DNA of 64,000 nucleotides from Fennellomyces sp. T-0311 (Eukaryota; Mucoromycota; Mucoromycetes; Mucorales; Lichtheimiaceae): NCBI GenBank assembly GCA_025266875.1, contig JALLLT010000031.1, forward strand, positions 463,627 through 527,626. Direction: 5' to 3'. How positions within the stretch are numbered: the stretch's first letter is position 1; every line of letters starts with the position of its first letter. The position numbers and the translations under genes were made by a program. Shown here one piece after another: positions 23,499-34,716 of the stretch. The notes under the pieces are model-generated. The model was not told where the DNA came from and searched no databases. It saw only the letters and a list, made by a program, of their open reading frames with translations.

Positions 23499-25620
23499 TT
23501 ATCGTCTCATTTGCTTGAGTTGCTCTTGAAGAGCCCACAACGTTTGCCTTTTTGCAGGAAGAGGTAGACTGCGCCGCATATTTTCAATTGCTTCGACAGC
23601 CTCCTGCTCCGATTTGCCTTCATCAATAAGGCGCTCAATTGCCTCGATGATGATCTTGTGGCGGTTCCATTGACGATTGTCAGTTTTGTTGCGTCGCCAT
23701 CCATCACCATCCTTCTGCTCGAGCTCGCGGATTGCAGGACCACCAAATATTCCCACCGTATATTCGTCCCAAAATCGTGCCACCATTTCGATGTTCGACT
23801 TGAGTTTATACTGCGGTGGGGCTGTGCTAGCATTCAGTACTGCTGCCTGAGCTTGGTCATGCTCAGCAGTGTAAGCAGCGAAAGTGGGCGAATGCTGGTC
23901 ATAGTGGCTATGTATAACTGGTGATCCAACGGGTGATTGTGGGCTTGCAGCAAAACGATCCAAGAGTAGAGAGCCGCCAACTGGTGCAATAGGCGATGGC
24001 ATATTCGAAGAAACATAATGGCCAAGACCGCGAACAAATTGCTCAGAATGAGAAAAAGAGCGATAGAGCACAGCAATGTCCTCGTTACGGCGTGTGTTCT
24101 GCCTCTCAATTCTTTCGACTGCTTGTCCTATGTGCTGGAAACCTTGATCAATACTCACAGACAAACGTTGCGTGCTCTCGTGGGCCTGAGCAAAACGTCT
24201 ATCTATGGTATCAACCATTTGTGGCATTAGACGATGCAGATCCTGATCTAATGGTGGATGCGCTTCTTGTTTCAAGGCAACTGAACGAAGTGAGTCTGCA
24301 AAAGTCCTGTAATTGGTGCTGCGGAAAACAGGATCCTGCCAGATGAGCCACTTAGGAAACTGCTCCATTAAAAAAACGGAATCCTATAAATTTCATTTGC
24401 TTAGAAACCCACAACTTATCGGCGCCATAACGTAGTGACCTGCCATACCTGCAAGGTGATGGTGCGAAAGTATATCATCAGTTTCAAAAAATTGGGGCCA
24501 GCAATTTCCTTTGGTAGCTCTTCCGATCTATATCTTTGTTGCCAATTGTCGACCTCTGGGAAAACCTGCTTTTTCAAAGATTCAGGCAGGTCTAGGGCGG
24601 CACGTGGCAAGTGGAAAGCGCCACCTCGAGTTGGAAAACTGGCAATCGAGTGCATCGCCTGCTTGGGAAGGCTGGTTAAGTATGAGGCAATGAAAGAATC
24701 AGCACCCCAGTGACCAGCTCTACGTTGCTGGTTGTCAGCAACATCATCTTCGTTCATCAATCTCGCCGAGCAACCGCGCGGCGCATGCGTCATCTTGAAC
24801 GTGTTAATGCCAAGGAGAGCAAAGACATTTCTGTAAGAATTATACTGCGTATCATACAAGTACTTCCTGTGAGAACGTCATCAAGGATTACATGGACATT
24901 ATACCAATTGGCGCGCTTAGCCATATCTGGGTAGCGTTCATTGCGAGAAATATGCCAACAGTAAAAGAAGTAAAAGGCCATGGCTCCGAGTGGACACAAG
25001 AGAACTTCCTTGTTCCGAAATCCAGCACCAAACTCCTGGCCACCAAGCTGATTCTGCTTGCTGTGATCCATGTTGATAACCAGAGCTTGGCACTCTGTTG
25101 GACCTTCATTATCACGTGGAACACACTAGAGGTCAGGAAGCTGCATTTTTCTGGCTGTCTGGCTACGGCCAAGGATTGCGTGAGCCATAAGGATATCAAA
25201 ACGGTCCCTGACTGCCTTGGCGTTGTTCTTGGTCAAGTAATACTTGCTAATGTCAACAAGCTCATCGTACGTGTAACCATCAGCCATGGTACCAATCCCG
25301 CGATCCACAAAGCTTTCATGGCATCTTTTTGTCTCGTTACGATCCAACGAATTCAAAACAGACTTGACTGCTTTTCCACGTGGATGCTTGACGAACTTTA
25401 TGCCTAGCTGCACCTGCTGTTGCCTTCACAAGTCAACGATCAGCGTGACATAGTGGCCCACAGTTTTCACATTCAGTGGCTTAGGCTTTCCGTCGGGTCC
25501 AGGCTTTTCACACTGATTTCCTTGAGGAATGACAACCTCTCGTAACCAGAGAACAAGTTTTCCTTCATAAACGAGCTCTTTATCATGAAACTTGCGCACA
25601 TTTTTGCACCAGTGCTGCAT
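23499..25620 (-). pseudogene. Crypton tyrosine recombinase (Ndc10-like core + GCR1_C-like domain), degraded
   Basis: On the minus strand, joined by one clear intron (exon ends 24449, next starts 24383, giving TLQ|DSVFL). Seen in order: the N-terminal region WCKNVRKFHDKELVYEG; a core with KQNQLGGQEFGAGFRNKEVL and LCPLGAMAFYFFYCW; the recombinase box THAPRGCSARLMNE and GHWGADSFIASYLTSLP (His, Arg and Tyr positions); and a C-terminal GCR1_C-like DNA-binding domain with MVARFWDEYTVGIFGGPAI and WRRNKTDNRQWNRHKIIIEA. TGA at 25426-25428, TAG at 25126-25128 and a frameshift near 24855 inactivate it. Cryptons of fungi move by tyrosine recombination; no terminal repeats are expected and boundaries were not determined. 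An ATATGCAG acceptor at 25616 suggests a missing 5' exon. Confidence 0.82.
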
Positions 25621-25639
25621 ATTTTAGAAATAACTTTCA

Positions 25640-26039
25640 GAGTAAGCAAAACTACATTTTATTTTACGCCTCATGCCTTGTATTGTTAAGCACACCTTAA
25701 ATTCCTTTTGCCTTGGATTATAAAGGTGCGGAAAAAAAGATACACTTCCCTTTTTGTCTGACAAGTACTTTATCTAGTTTTTTATGGTTTTTTACCAAGA
25801 TAGTCACAAATTTAAGCTTAGTAAAGCGTGTTCCTAGCACCTTGTTTCAGTACTTCCACTTAAGAACATCATGTCAAACAAAGATTGGACACCTCCCAAG
25901 TGAAATGCAGCAGCCATGTCGGCCAATGAATACTGCATCATTATGTAAGTACTTTATTCTTTGAAGCAAAAAACAGTTTTACCCAATATAACGCGTGGCA
26001 CGAAACGACGTAAGCTACTTGCTATGGTCTGTGGCGTGT
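25640..26039. other. No gene recognised between Crypton and mariner fragment
   Basis: Low-complexity and AT-rich sequence. Some may be 5' sequence of the degraded mariner copy, but no matching protein segment could be read. Confidence 0.4.
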
Positions 26040-26468
26040 CATTCGACGTTGCGCAACCACCTTCGATATATGGGATTATACTATGGGAAAGGTTATAGGC
26101 AGAACATCCTGTATGACACCGTGGCCAATGTTCAATATCGACACACTTACCTTAAAAAATGACTAGCGAACTTGAACAGCAATGGTCTTCCAATCCAGCC
26201 CGAAGTTTTTTTGGACGAGTCCTACTGTCATCTTTTCCACCAGCAAAAGCTGACATGGTTGCCACATGGTGAAACAGTAAAGGATGCTGGAAGGAAACAG
26301 ATGCTGGTGATCTTCGGTGCCTTCGTTGTTGAGCAGCAGGACAACAAGCTGCGTGCTGAAATAGTGAAAGGCGAGAAAGGCTTACTTATGTGGCCAGTTA
26401 AAGGACTGCCTCGCGACAAAACGACTAAGCACGTTGGTAGACCTGTAGCTGACAATACTCGTAATTGA
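26040..26468 (+). pseudogene. Truncated Tc1/mariner transposase fragment
   Basis: The middle part of a transposase closely related to the one at 9.4-10.9 kb: LRYMGLYYGKGYRQNILYD, then (after an in-frame TGA at about 26160) NGLPIQPEVFLDESYCHLFH with the first catalytic Asp, VKDAGRKQMLVIFGAFVV and LMWPVKGLP. The N-terminus and the second and third catalytic residues are missing. No TIRs were found. Confidence 0.8.
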
Positions 26469-26579
26469 AGCTTGTACATCAAGTGTAATACTATTACGTG
26501 CTGTTACATTCTATTTTTATAATCTACAAATCCATTGCTACCTACTTCTCAATCTATACCACACTTACATAAGGCTTTA

Positions 26580-26690
26580 CAGGTCGGGCATCAGTGGACC
26601 TGTACCCAACCCGAAGGATCAGGTAACGGGCCGGGTACAGGTAGTTGGGTATTTTGCAAGACCCTACTCCTACCCCATAAATTTTTTTAG
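26580..26690. repeat. Possible solo hAT-like end
   Basis: Read from the minus strand this begins TAGGGTCTTGCAAAATACCC and is followed by ACCTGTACCCGG-type motifs repeated in both orientations, like the subterminal region of a hAT element. No partner end and no target duplication were found. Confidence 0.35.
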
Positions 26691-27106
26691 TTATAGTGAA
26701 TAAACACTATGAGCGCGTTCGGATACAGAAGTGATTTTCAGAATCAATTTTCGCAAAATCACTTTTTTCTCCGCAAATCGATTTTGTGAGAAAATAAATT
26801 TTGTACCCGAACACTCCCACGAATAATCAATTCTTAGCATTTTTGTCGTCAGTGCAACCTAACTACATAGTAAACATCATTCTACGTATAATAAAAGATA
26901 ATGTTTATGCAACTCGATAAATGTATACATCTATACATTATATTTACTATGTCTGTCTACGATATCACTGAACAAAACGCGATTTTATGCGTTTCTTTGC
27001 TATAAGTATTGGTCATTCCCACAGTATAAGCACAATTTATGATTCAGGGAGCTGTCAGATTTTTGCAATGACATAAGCTATATTATGTTATCATAATTAG
27101 ATTCTG

Positions 27107-27115
27107 TATATAAAG
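27107..27115 (+). promoter_or_regulatory. TATA box of Harbinger 1 ORF1
   Basis: TATATAAAG lies 60 bp upstream of the ATG at 27175, in AT-rich surroundings. Confidence 0.55.
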
Positions 27116-27652
27116 CACCACTGTCAGTAATAACTATCAACCGCACTATATACATCTACATACATTCTACTACGATGCCCAAAAAATCAAAAGTCTCCAC
27201 CACCACCACCGCCACCACCAACGAAAAAATCAAGAAGAAAGTCACCGCTTCATGGAATGATGAACGCGATGTTTTTTTCGTGGAACAGTTGCTTGAGCAA
27301 GCTGCGGTAGGAGAGAGGCTTGACTCTGGGTTCACAAAGGTTGCTTGGGAGAAGACAATTGCAGCATTTAATGCAAGATTTGGCGTGAAGTATGACAAAC
27401 TGCAGTTTACCAACCGCCTTACTCCAGTAAGAAACATTCGTGTATATATCTTGTTATGTTTGAGAAACTTACAGTCATGTAACCATCAGCTTAGAACGAC
27501 ATGGCAAGTTATGTACAAGCTAAAGAACAGCGTTGGCACCAGTGGCTGGGTTTATGATGTAGACACAAACATGATTACACAAGAAGATCATGTCTGGGAC
27601 GCTTATTTGAAAGTAAGTATTGAAATTGAGCAATATCCTGCCAGTATTATTC

Positions 27653-30600
27653 CGTTTGTCTACCAGTCTCAGAATTTTCACGGATGAGACCCCCCATTAA
27701 TTTCATTTTCCGATATGATTTTTTTTTTGGTTTTTTTTTGGTAAGCCACACATTCTCTTTCTCCTCACATTTACCATGGAAGATTTACGACGATGCTCAA
27801 ATTGTAGATGCTTTTGAATGAATTCTCTCTTCAGAGGGAGAACCGAAAGTTTTTCTACATGTGCTGTTTGCAGGAGAAGACAGAGCAATAGGGGACGTAC
27901 TGCATCCGAGTTTGCACTGTCGTTGGACGACCTGATTGACGAACTTCCATCGGGAACTGACGGTAATGGGCTCCATTAAAGGAGAAAAGGCGTATTTAAA
28001 GTTCATGTGTATGTTTAGATGGTGTTTCGTATGTACAAGAGTCCGATGTTCTTATCGACGGTCCGATGCTGGAAATCACCAGTGATCGCGCGTTGCTTGA
28101 TTATGTTGTTCATCGTATTGGAGAACGCGATGGATACCAGTACTCTTTTCGGTCACTTGGTAACACGCGATTACAAACAGCGATTGCATTTCGGTATGCC
28201 TGTCGGCAGGATGCTAGTGTGCAGCGCCAAGTACCAGATGCAGATCGCGTTCGCCTGCATCATCGGATGGCAATGTACAACTGCCGTGGGACGATATACG
28301 GTTTCATTGACAGGGAAAGAGGGTTTATTTACCTGATGATCAAGCATCAAATGGCTCATCCTGTCGATGAACCTCTTGATAATGTTCGCGTGGAAATGCC
28401 ACAAGATGTCCGGCAGTTTGTTGTGGATAATGCCGAGGACGACGCACCCCAACGAATGTACCGACGTATGGTACACCAGTTTCCGAATGCAAGTGGAACT
28501 GTAACCCAGTCGCAGGTAAGTAAAATAGGATGCGGTGATGTTGATACGTTGGCATTATGATAGATCTATGCGCTGTGGGCCAGAACAACCATGCATCGGT
28601 ATCAATTGGATGCCAATCAACTCACATCTGCAATCATGCACATCGCGAGTGGAATAAACGGAATTCGTAAGGTATGTGAAAGATAACCATGTGTGCATAA
28701 CGGTAGCTGTATACGCGATGATCACTATGCTACACTAATGGTAGATACAGTATGTAGTATATATATATTTATGGTGAATGAAATAAACAGATTTTCCACC
28801 TCTCTATGAATGGATTTACTGGTGTTGGATTTGTTACAGAGCTATTCAACGCTGCATGCTCGCCACAAGTGATTGAGTTCCATGTCGACTCAACATTCAA
28901 GACGAATCGGATGGGGTACGAGCTTTTTGGTGTCGTAGCAAATTTCAATGGGAGTGGCTTCCCTATTGCATATATGCTTTGTGGGGCCAATAATGCGCGT
29001 GTAACAGATGCAGTAAGGAGACCTTCTAGAATGGTATTTGTCCATAGGTTTTTCCGGTGTCTGCATAACAATGGTTTACGACCAACGTTTATGTTTTCGG
29101 ATAAGGATCAGGGCCAGATAAACGCCATTGAAGGAGTCTTTGGTCGTGATTCGTTGCGCCTGTGCCTATGGCATATTGATCACGCCGTTAAGTTGCGACT
29201 GAATGAGAATAAGATCAGAGATCCTCATTATGATGTTTACGCTGCACGTCGCGAGTTCCCTTTTGTTTCGACCCAATTTCTACCAACAGAAGATCGTAGT
29301 GGGAAGCTCTGTCCTGATGCGGATAACAGAGAGCAAATCCTGTCCATGATCCGAAAGCATTACCATTTACATCCGCATATCCCTCTTCCAGGTGGTACGT
29401 CATAAGTATGGCTTATGTACATATGAGTGTTGCTGACGTAGCGTTTAGTTGGCTATGTGTCTGCAGACACCATACGTATGAATGCCAGGCGTGAGATGTA
29501 CGACTATTGCGTCCAACACGACCTCCCGGACGTGTGGGTGTACATGTACAACCGCTGGTACAAGCAGTTATGGTGGCATCGATGGGCCCGCAGTGCACGT
29601 CCCGCACACATTCCGATGGCCAAGACAACAATGATGATTGAAGCACAATGGCGAGTATTGAAAAGAGATTTTCTCTTGAATCTCCCTCGGCCTAGGCTTG
29701 ATATGTTGATATATATCATCACAACTCAACAGCTTCCGCTGATCAGGGCAAAGTTTGAGTTAAAGATTATTAATCGACGCCAAACTTTACAATGGGAGAG
29801 GAAGTTCGCAAAGGCATGGCAAGTCCACACCGAAACACTTCGAGACTCCGGTGAAAACCCTGATGCAGATGCACTGTATATGCCATCTTTGGAGTATTGG
29901 ACCTGTGGTTGTCCATCCTTTGTTGATAGCAAATTTATGCTGTGTAAACACTTGGTCAGCCGCCACAACATTGCTAGACAGACAACAGCACTTTACGCTG
30001 CCCGCAGTGTTTACATTCATCGTAAACATACTACGCCTTATGTGGAAATTAAGAGAGTATGTTTGCATGATAGAAATTAACACGATATGTGTTGTTTCTA
30101 ACTTAATTCATTATATACATATAGCATAGAGAGTATCCACTTCGCCTGATCCAACTTCCTCCCCGTTGGCAGCCCGGTAACCAGCAGCCTAATTCGCGCC
30201 CTGGAAATATCTTGCCTACAGATATTGTGGATATCTTTATCCAGGAAGGTAGGTTAATTACTTGCAATAATATAGAATTAAGGTGCGTATCGCAGTGCTA
30301 AGAATAACACTACACGTGAACTTGTAGAAGCAGCAACCGAACTACCTGCTTTAGGTGAAGATGCCCTTAGTGGGAATGAAGACGATAATGATCGTGTATC
30401 GCTGGTCGATTACGGCGACGAGGAGAATTCGGACGATGATGATGAAGAAGAACGGGTAGTTGACGATGATGATATTGATAATATCATTGTGATTGGCGAC
30501 GATGACGGCGATGAAAACGAACAACCAGCTATACCAGCTGAAAGTGCTGACGAATCAAGCACTTTTGATGATGGTGGTGATTTGTGGGCTCGCATGGGCA

Positions 30601-31272
30601 ACCTTGAAGAATCTCTGCTCCTGTCATACCAACAACATCAGCAGGTGCTTCAGCAATACCGCGAATCATTACGTCAACTACAACAGCACCGTGATGCATA
30701 TCGGAACATATTACCGCCCAACCAACGTCAAGTATTCGACAACGCATTTGAGCGCAACAATACCGATCGATACCTAGCAGTAGTTCGCCAACATCGTAAT
30801 TCACGAACACGTACAAATACAACACGCAGTGGTTATCATCCATACACTCGATACTATCCATAGACAAACACATTCTCTGTTCTTTTTCATATTTTTTTTC
30901 TTTCATTTTCTCGTCCTCATTTCTTTCGTTTCACATTCTTTATTGCATATAGACTTTATTGATCATAGAATACTTTTATGTTTTACTACATTTTTAGACA
31001 TTCTGTCACATGTACGATGTAGTAAGTCTTATCAGAAGGAGGGCAATTTGTAGCTGGTTAGTGCGTAAAGATGTCATAGACTGGTTTTAAGGTAGATTTA
31101 ACAAATGCATAATTTACAGAAGTCACCCCTACGTGAACTACTCATCCGCAAAGTCCGCCATCCGTGAAAATATCCCCTCCCCCCAAAATCCGTGAAGCCA
31201 ACCAATCAGTGCCTATTTTTTCCTTATCGGAGTGTATCCATCCGTGAAAATTCTGAGACTCGTAGGCTATGT
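27653..31272 (+). mobile_element. MULE copy C, nested in Harbinger 1, with 9-bp target duplication
   Basis: The terminal inverted repeat core AGTCTCAGAATTTTCACGGA is at the left end (from 27664, preceded by CTACC) and its complement is at the right end (preceded by CTACG when read from that strand), with seven further terminal bases on each side. The 9-mer GTATTATTC flanks both ends perfectly (27644-27652 and 31273-31281). The insertion lies inside the second intron of Harbinger 1 ORF1, 31 bp after its donor. Extra CATCCGTGAAAAT motifs recur near 31150-31190 as subterminal repeats. Confidence 0.92.
27776..30863 (+). pseudogene. MULE transposase copy C, single TGA near the N-terminus
   Basis: Seven exons join(27776..27962, 28019..28515, 28564..28671, 28791..29394, 29449..30056, 30125..30248, 30328..30863), 888 codons. 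Exons 1, 2, 3 and 6 have exactly the same lengths as in copy B (187, 497, 108, 124). Zinc ribbon CSNC...CAVC; MULE core EFHVDSTFKTNRMGYELFG, MFSDKDQGQ, MMIEAQWRVLKRD; SWIM WTCGCPSF...MLCKHLVSR; a long Asp/Glu-rich segment and a Q-rich coiled coil ending TRYYP. The only lesion is TGA at 27815-27817, where copy B has CGT (Arg), so an ancestral CGA is plausible. An ATG follows directly (27818), so a shorter protein lacking the first half of the zinc ribbon could still be made. Confidence 0.85.
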
Positions 31273-32044
31273 GTATTATTCTGGCATCTGTTTCATATGC
31301 AAAGCTATAGCTAATCAACTTTCAACTATTAAAGATACCTGCGAACAAGAAAGCCGAGAAATACTGAACCTCCCCCCTTGACAACTTCGAGCTTTTAGAT
31401 GCACTTTTCCATAAAAGTAGTGCCACCGGTTCCCGGGCAAAGTCGTCCAGCAAGAAGACGACAACGGGAGAAGACCAAGATCCAGGCAACGACGAGGCAG
31501 ATGTCGGCGAGGGTAATGACAAGTCATGTGAAAGCGATGTCATTCAAGATTCCGAAAACTCTGGTGATTCAGATTCGTCATCTGATAGTGATGATGACGG
31601 TGTTGTGAATATCTTGGCCAGAAGACGTACGGAATCACCTTCCGCCCCACCCGATCCAAAGCGACGACGAGTCACCCAAGGTGTAATGGTCAGCGATGCT
31701 CTGATGGCGATTGCAGAAGAGAGCAAACGCACAAGAGAGGCAAAGGAGCAAGAATCTCTGGGAAGCATTGCCAAGGCGCTGAAAACGGTGCAGGACAGAC
31801 GTTGGTTGGGTATAGACGATTTTTTTGCTTTGGAGGATGTGTTCTATGCTGAAGAGAGAAAAGCTGCATCGTTCAATATTTTTACGAAGGAGAACCAGAT
31901 TGCATGGCTGAAGAAAGAGCTCCCTGGTGTTGAAATAAATGTTGATGAAGACCAATAGGTCGTTTTAGAATACTGTAAAACCTTGTTTACTTTAATAGTA
32001 GCACTGAGAGAGCGAGAACAACAATAAACGATTTGGATGGGATT

Positions 32045-33333
32045 TTATGTCCTTTTCCTTTGTGAATACTTGTCCCACATAGCAGTGGCGATTCTGTTAC
32101 GCATCTCCTTGGCATCTTTACAGAGATCGGATCTCTCTTCTTTGGATATAGGCCCATCAGACATTCGTTGGTTATTTTTGCGCTTGGCAAGCTCCTTTCT
32201 TATGTATCTCCTTTCAATCTTATCCTGCCCGTCTGTTAGGCGAATAAAATTTTGTAATCCACAGAGAGCCGTAACAAGATCAACCTGAAGTAAAATATTA
32301 ATATGAGATATCTATATCTGGGGTGGAGTTTAGTCTCTTACTTGACTGTCGAATGGATATTCATTCATTTTTGTAAGGATTGGGAATCGCTTTTTTAAGA
32401 TACCAAAGATGCGCTCAACAGCATTGCGTAACGATGCATGACGCAAATTGAAAAGCTCTTCTTTATTCCGTGGACTATGAAAGTTAATTGAGGATCCTTA
32501 TTCAGTACATTAACAACTCAACCACAGGTATATACATTTACATACCGTCGCTTTCCTTGCTCCCATTCACGAAGATGATAACGGACTCCTCTGTACGGTG
32601 TCATCATCTCAGTTGTCAACACGAATCCTGCATCACCAAGGTAGTATTTGCCAGGAGGCACAACAAGTTCATCCTTCTGTTGTGCTGCTGCTAGAAGTTG
32701 GCTATCATGAGCTGATCCCTCCCAGCCAGCAAGTACGTAAACAAATTGCAAGTCAAAGCTGCATGCAATTAAGCAGTTCTGCGACGTAAAGCCTTTACGG
32801 TTTACAAAAGGCAGCATTGGCATACCTTTCACCATAGCAGGGATATGTGTACCGTCGATGGCGCCAACACAATCGTTAAAGAATGGTGAGAACCTTGTTC
32901 CACTGGCAATCTCCTTGGGGACATCATTTCCATTGGGCTGAATCAGGAGAGTACAGGCAAAGGAGTGCATTGCTTTCAGAGACTTATGAAAGTAATCTGA
33001 GATAGTCGAACCAGAATGTCCAAATCTATGCTGAGTGGCGCGGTTGCCTACTGCATTATTGACAATGTACAGGAAAACAAAAAATTGCTCCTCAACCGTG
33101 CTACGTCTGGTGTCCTTCATTCCGTGCCTTTTGAGGTTCTTGATTAACCTACGGAACGCGACTTTGCTCATACGGGACTGCTCAAAAAAGACACTGTTGC
33201 TTCCAGCCAAGAGCTTTGTAACATAGGCTTTGCCTTCGTTGGGATCTGGATGTCTCACGTCCTTGTCTAGGAATTGGTTGGTATACCAAACTCCAGCTAG
33301 TCTTGCGGCTTCGAGGAGAGTTTCTTGTTCCAT
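32045..33333 (-). CDS. PIF/Harbinger transposase 1 (HARBI1-like, DDE_Tnp_4), 386 aa, intact
   Basis: Three exons on the minus strand, join(32045..32284, 32342..32474, 32546..33333), 386 residues, all phases closing, no internal stop. Visible: N-terminal helical region (about 30-100) with VAFRRLIKNLKRHG and a helix-turn-helix HRFGHSGSTISDYFHKSL; DDE core with CVGAIDGTHIPAM (first Asp), YYLGDAGFVLT (second Asp) and NAVERIFGILKKRFPIL (Glu). The C-terminus is basic and Lys/Arg-rich. HARBI1-type enzymes cut and paste the element together with the ORF1 partner. ORF1 of this element is damaged, so transposition would need a partner from another copy. Confidence 0.92.
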
Positions 33334-33940
33334 AATAAAAAATAAAATGTAAGAAAAAGTATGAGAAAGAAGAAGCTTTACACAGATTTACTGTGCATAT
33401 TAATGATTCTGGCTTATTCCTGCTTACGTACTCAATATGAAAACCTTTCAAATGAAAAGGTCCATTTCTTTGTTTTTATAATTCTTGATAGAACATATAT
33501 ATAAAGCGATATGTGTTTACCACTTTTGCACATGCTTTCATGGTAGTGGTAACATATAAGCTTTTTGTTTAAAGATATATCGTAAATTTTAGAGTGGACG
33601 TGCATAATTTTTTATGGGTTGCTGAATGTGGGAAAATGTGCATAGAATTGATTTTCACAAAAAAAGCAGGTCTGAGCTGATTCTCAAAAAATCAAATTTT
33701 GGCTCTCATAATCACTTTTGAAATGGCGTCCCGAACGCAACAAAAAAATTGATTTCGCCCAGAATTAATTTTCGCCATTTAAAATGGTAAAAAATCGATT
33801 TTTTTGGTTATCTGAACGCGCTCTATATTGTGAGCAGGGAAACTGTGTTTATAGGACTTGATTTTAGCGTTTATAGAGAGGGTAATAAGGTTTATTTTAT
33901 TTTATTCAGGGTGAATAATGAATTTTGAACGTCATTCAGT

Positions 33941-34040
33941 TATACTGTTTTCTAATACTAAAAATATATACAATGATGCTGCAGTACATAGTAGATACCA
34001 TTAATCTTGACAAAGAGAAAGTATTCAGCTAAGCATTACT
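33941..34040 (+). repeat. Dispersed repeat, copy 2
   Basis: Matches 16900-17000 (see there). It lies just outside the right end of Harbinger 1. Confidence 0.65.
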
Positions 34041-34075
34041 GGATTTTTCCTCATAATTAGGAAGGCTTTATTTTT

Positions 34076-34290
34076 CGGATTGGGACGTGCCGAATTTCTA
34101 CTTTGGGAATAGAGTATTTTTGGATTGGGAACTGTGATTTTAGTATTGGGAAGCACAATAAAATTATTGGGAGGTGTCCTTTTCTCTGATTGGGAGGCTT
34201 AATACCGTGATTTGGGGGCTCATGTATTATCTTATTGGGAGGTTCAGAAAAACCATTTGGGAGCAACGACATCTTCATATTGGGATACTT
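34076..34290. repeat. Array of ATTGGGA motifs
   Basis: About ten copies of the core TTGGGA/TTGGGG, most as ATTGGGA(A/G)G, occur at irregular intervals of roughly 15-30 bp, all in the same orientation. No coding content. The density is like the subterminal motif arrays at transposon ends. Confidence 0.6.
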
Positions 34291-34300
34291 GACTTATATT

Positions 34301-34460
34301 AGGGGGTTTCAGAGTTGAAAATGTGGTTGCATATGCAAAGCATAAACTTTTTGACATAAAATCTGATTAGCTGAAAGTTTATGCATATGCAAAATTTTTT
34401 TATGTCACCTGGAAAATGACATAAAAACTTTTTTGCATATGCAAAAGTTGACATAAAGTC
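34301..34460. repeat. MITE-like end with GCATATGCAAA repeats
   Basis: Starts AGGGGGTTTCAGAGTTGAAA, the same terminus as the MITE at 46322-46431, and then carries repeated GCATATGCAAA and TGACATAAA motifs in both orientations. A matching right end was not found next to it, so it is a partial or rearranged copy. Confidence 0.5.
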
Positions 34461-34716
34461 GATGGTATCACAAGCAGACATTTCGTACTACCGAGTGAAC
34501 AAACTGAGAATGACTCATCCAATATAATAGGGGGTTTCAAAGTTGAGCTCCAATTTTTGCTAGTTGGGAAATAGAGAAGGTGCTGGAACGAGGGACGAAG
34601 AAGTGGTGGTTTAACGCCTTTCTAGCCGCGCTTTATTTTCCGTTTATAATTAAATTTTTTCCTCTATATGTTCCAATTCAGTTCTTTCTAAGCTAAGTGT
34701 AATACAAAATTTTCCT

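Larger units (their letters stand above)
27175..31958 (+). pseudogene. Harbinger 1 ORF1, Myb/SANT-like protein, split by MULE C
   Basis: Exons 27175..27426 and 27490..27612, then after an intron that now contains MULE C, exon 31335..31958. The first exons encode a low-complexity Thr run and a Myb/SANT-like (plant L1-like, Myb_DNA-bind_3 type) domain: ASWNDERDVFFVEQLLEQA, then a helix with VAWEKTIAAFNARFGVKYDK, LRTTWQVMYKLKN and DHVWDAYLK. The last exon encodes LDNFELLDALFHKSS, a Ser/Asp-rich stretch, a basic patch and a C-terminal RRWLGIDDFFALEDVFYAEE motif. In Harbinger elements this protein binds DNA and helps the transposase into the nucleus. TGA at 31365-31367 breaks the last exon. The intron donor GTAAGT at 27613 and acceptor TTAAAG at 31334 remain, so the MULE may lengthen rather than destroy the intron. 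Confidence 0.78.
26711..33823. mobile_element. PIF/Harbinger element 1, containing nested MULE C
   Basis: Ends GAGCGCGTTCGGATAC (26711) and, from the other strand, GAGCGCGTTCAGATAACC (33823) form a short terminal inverted repeat. The trinucleotide TAT flanks both ends (26708-26710 and 33824-33826). It contains the two genes expected of the superfamily, convergently arranged: a Myb/SANT-like ORF1 on plus and a DDE transposase on minus. Without the nested MULE and its 9-bp duplication the element is about 3.5 kb. Confidence 0.85.
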
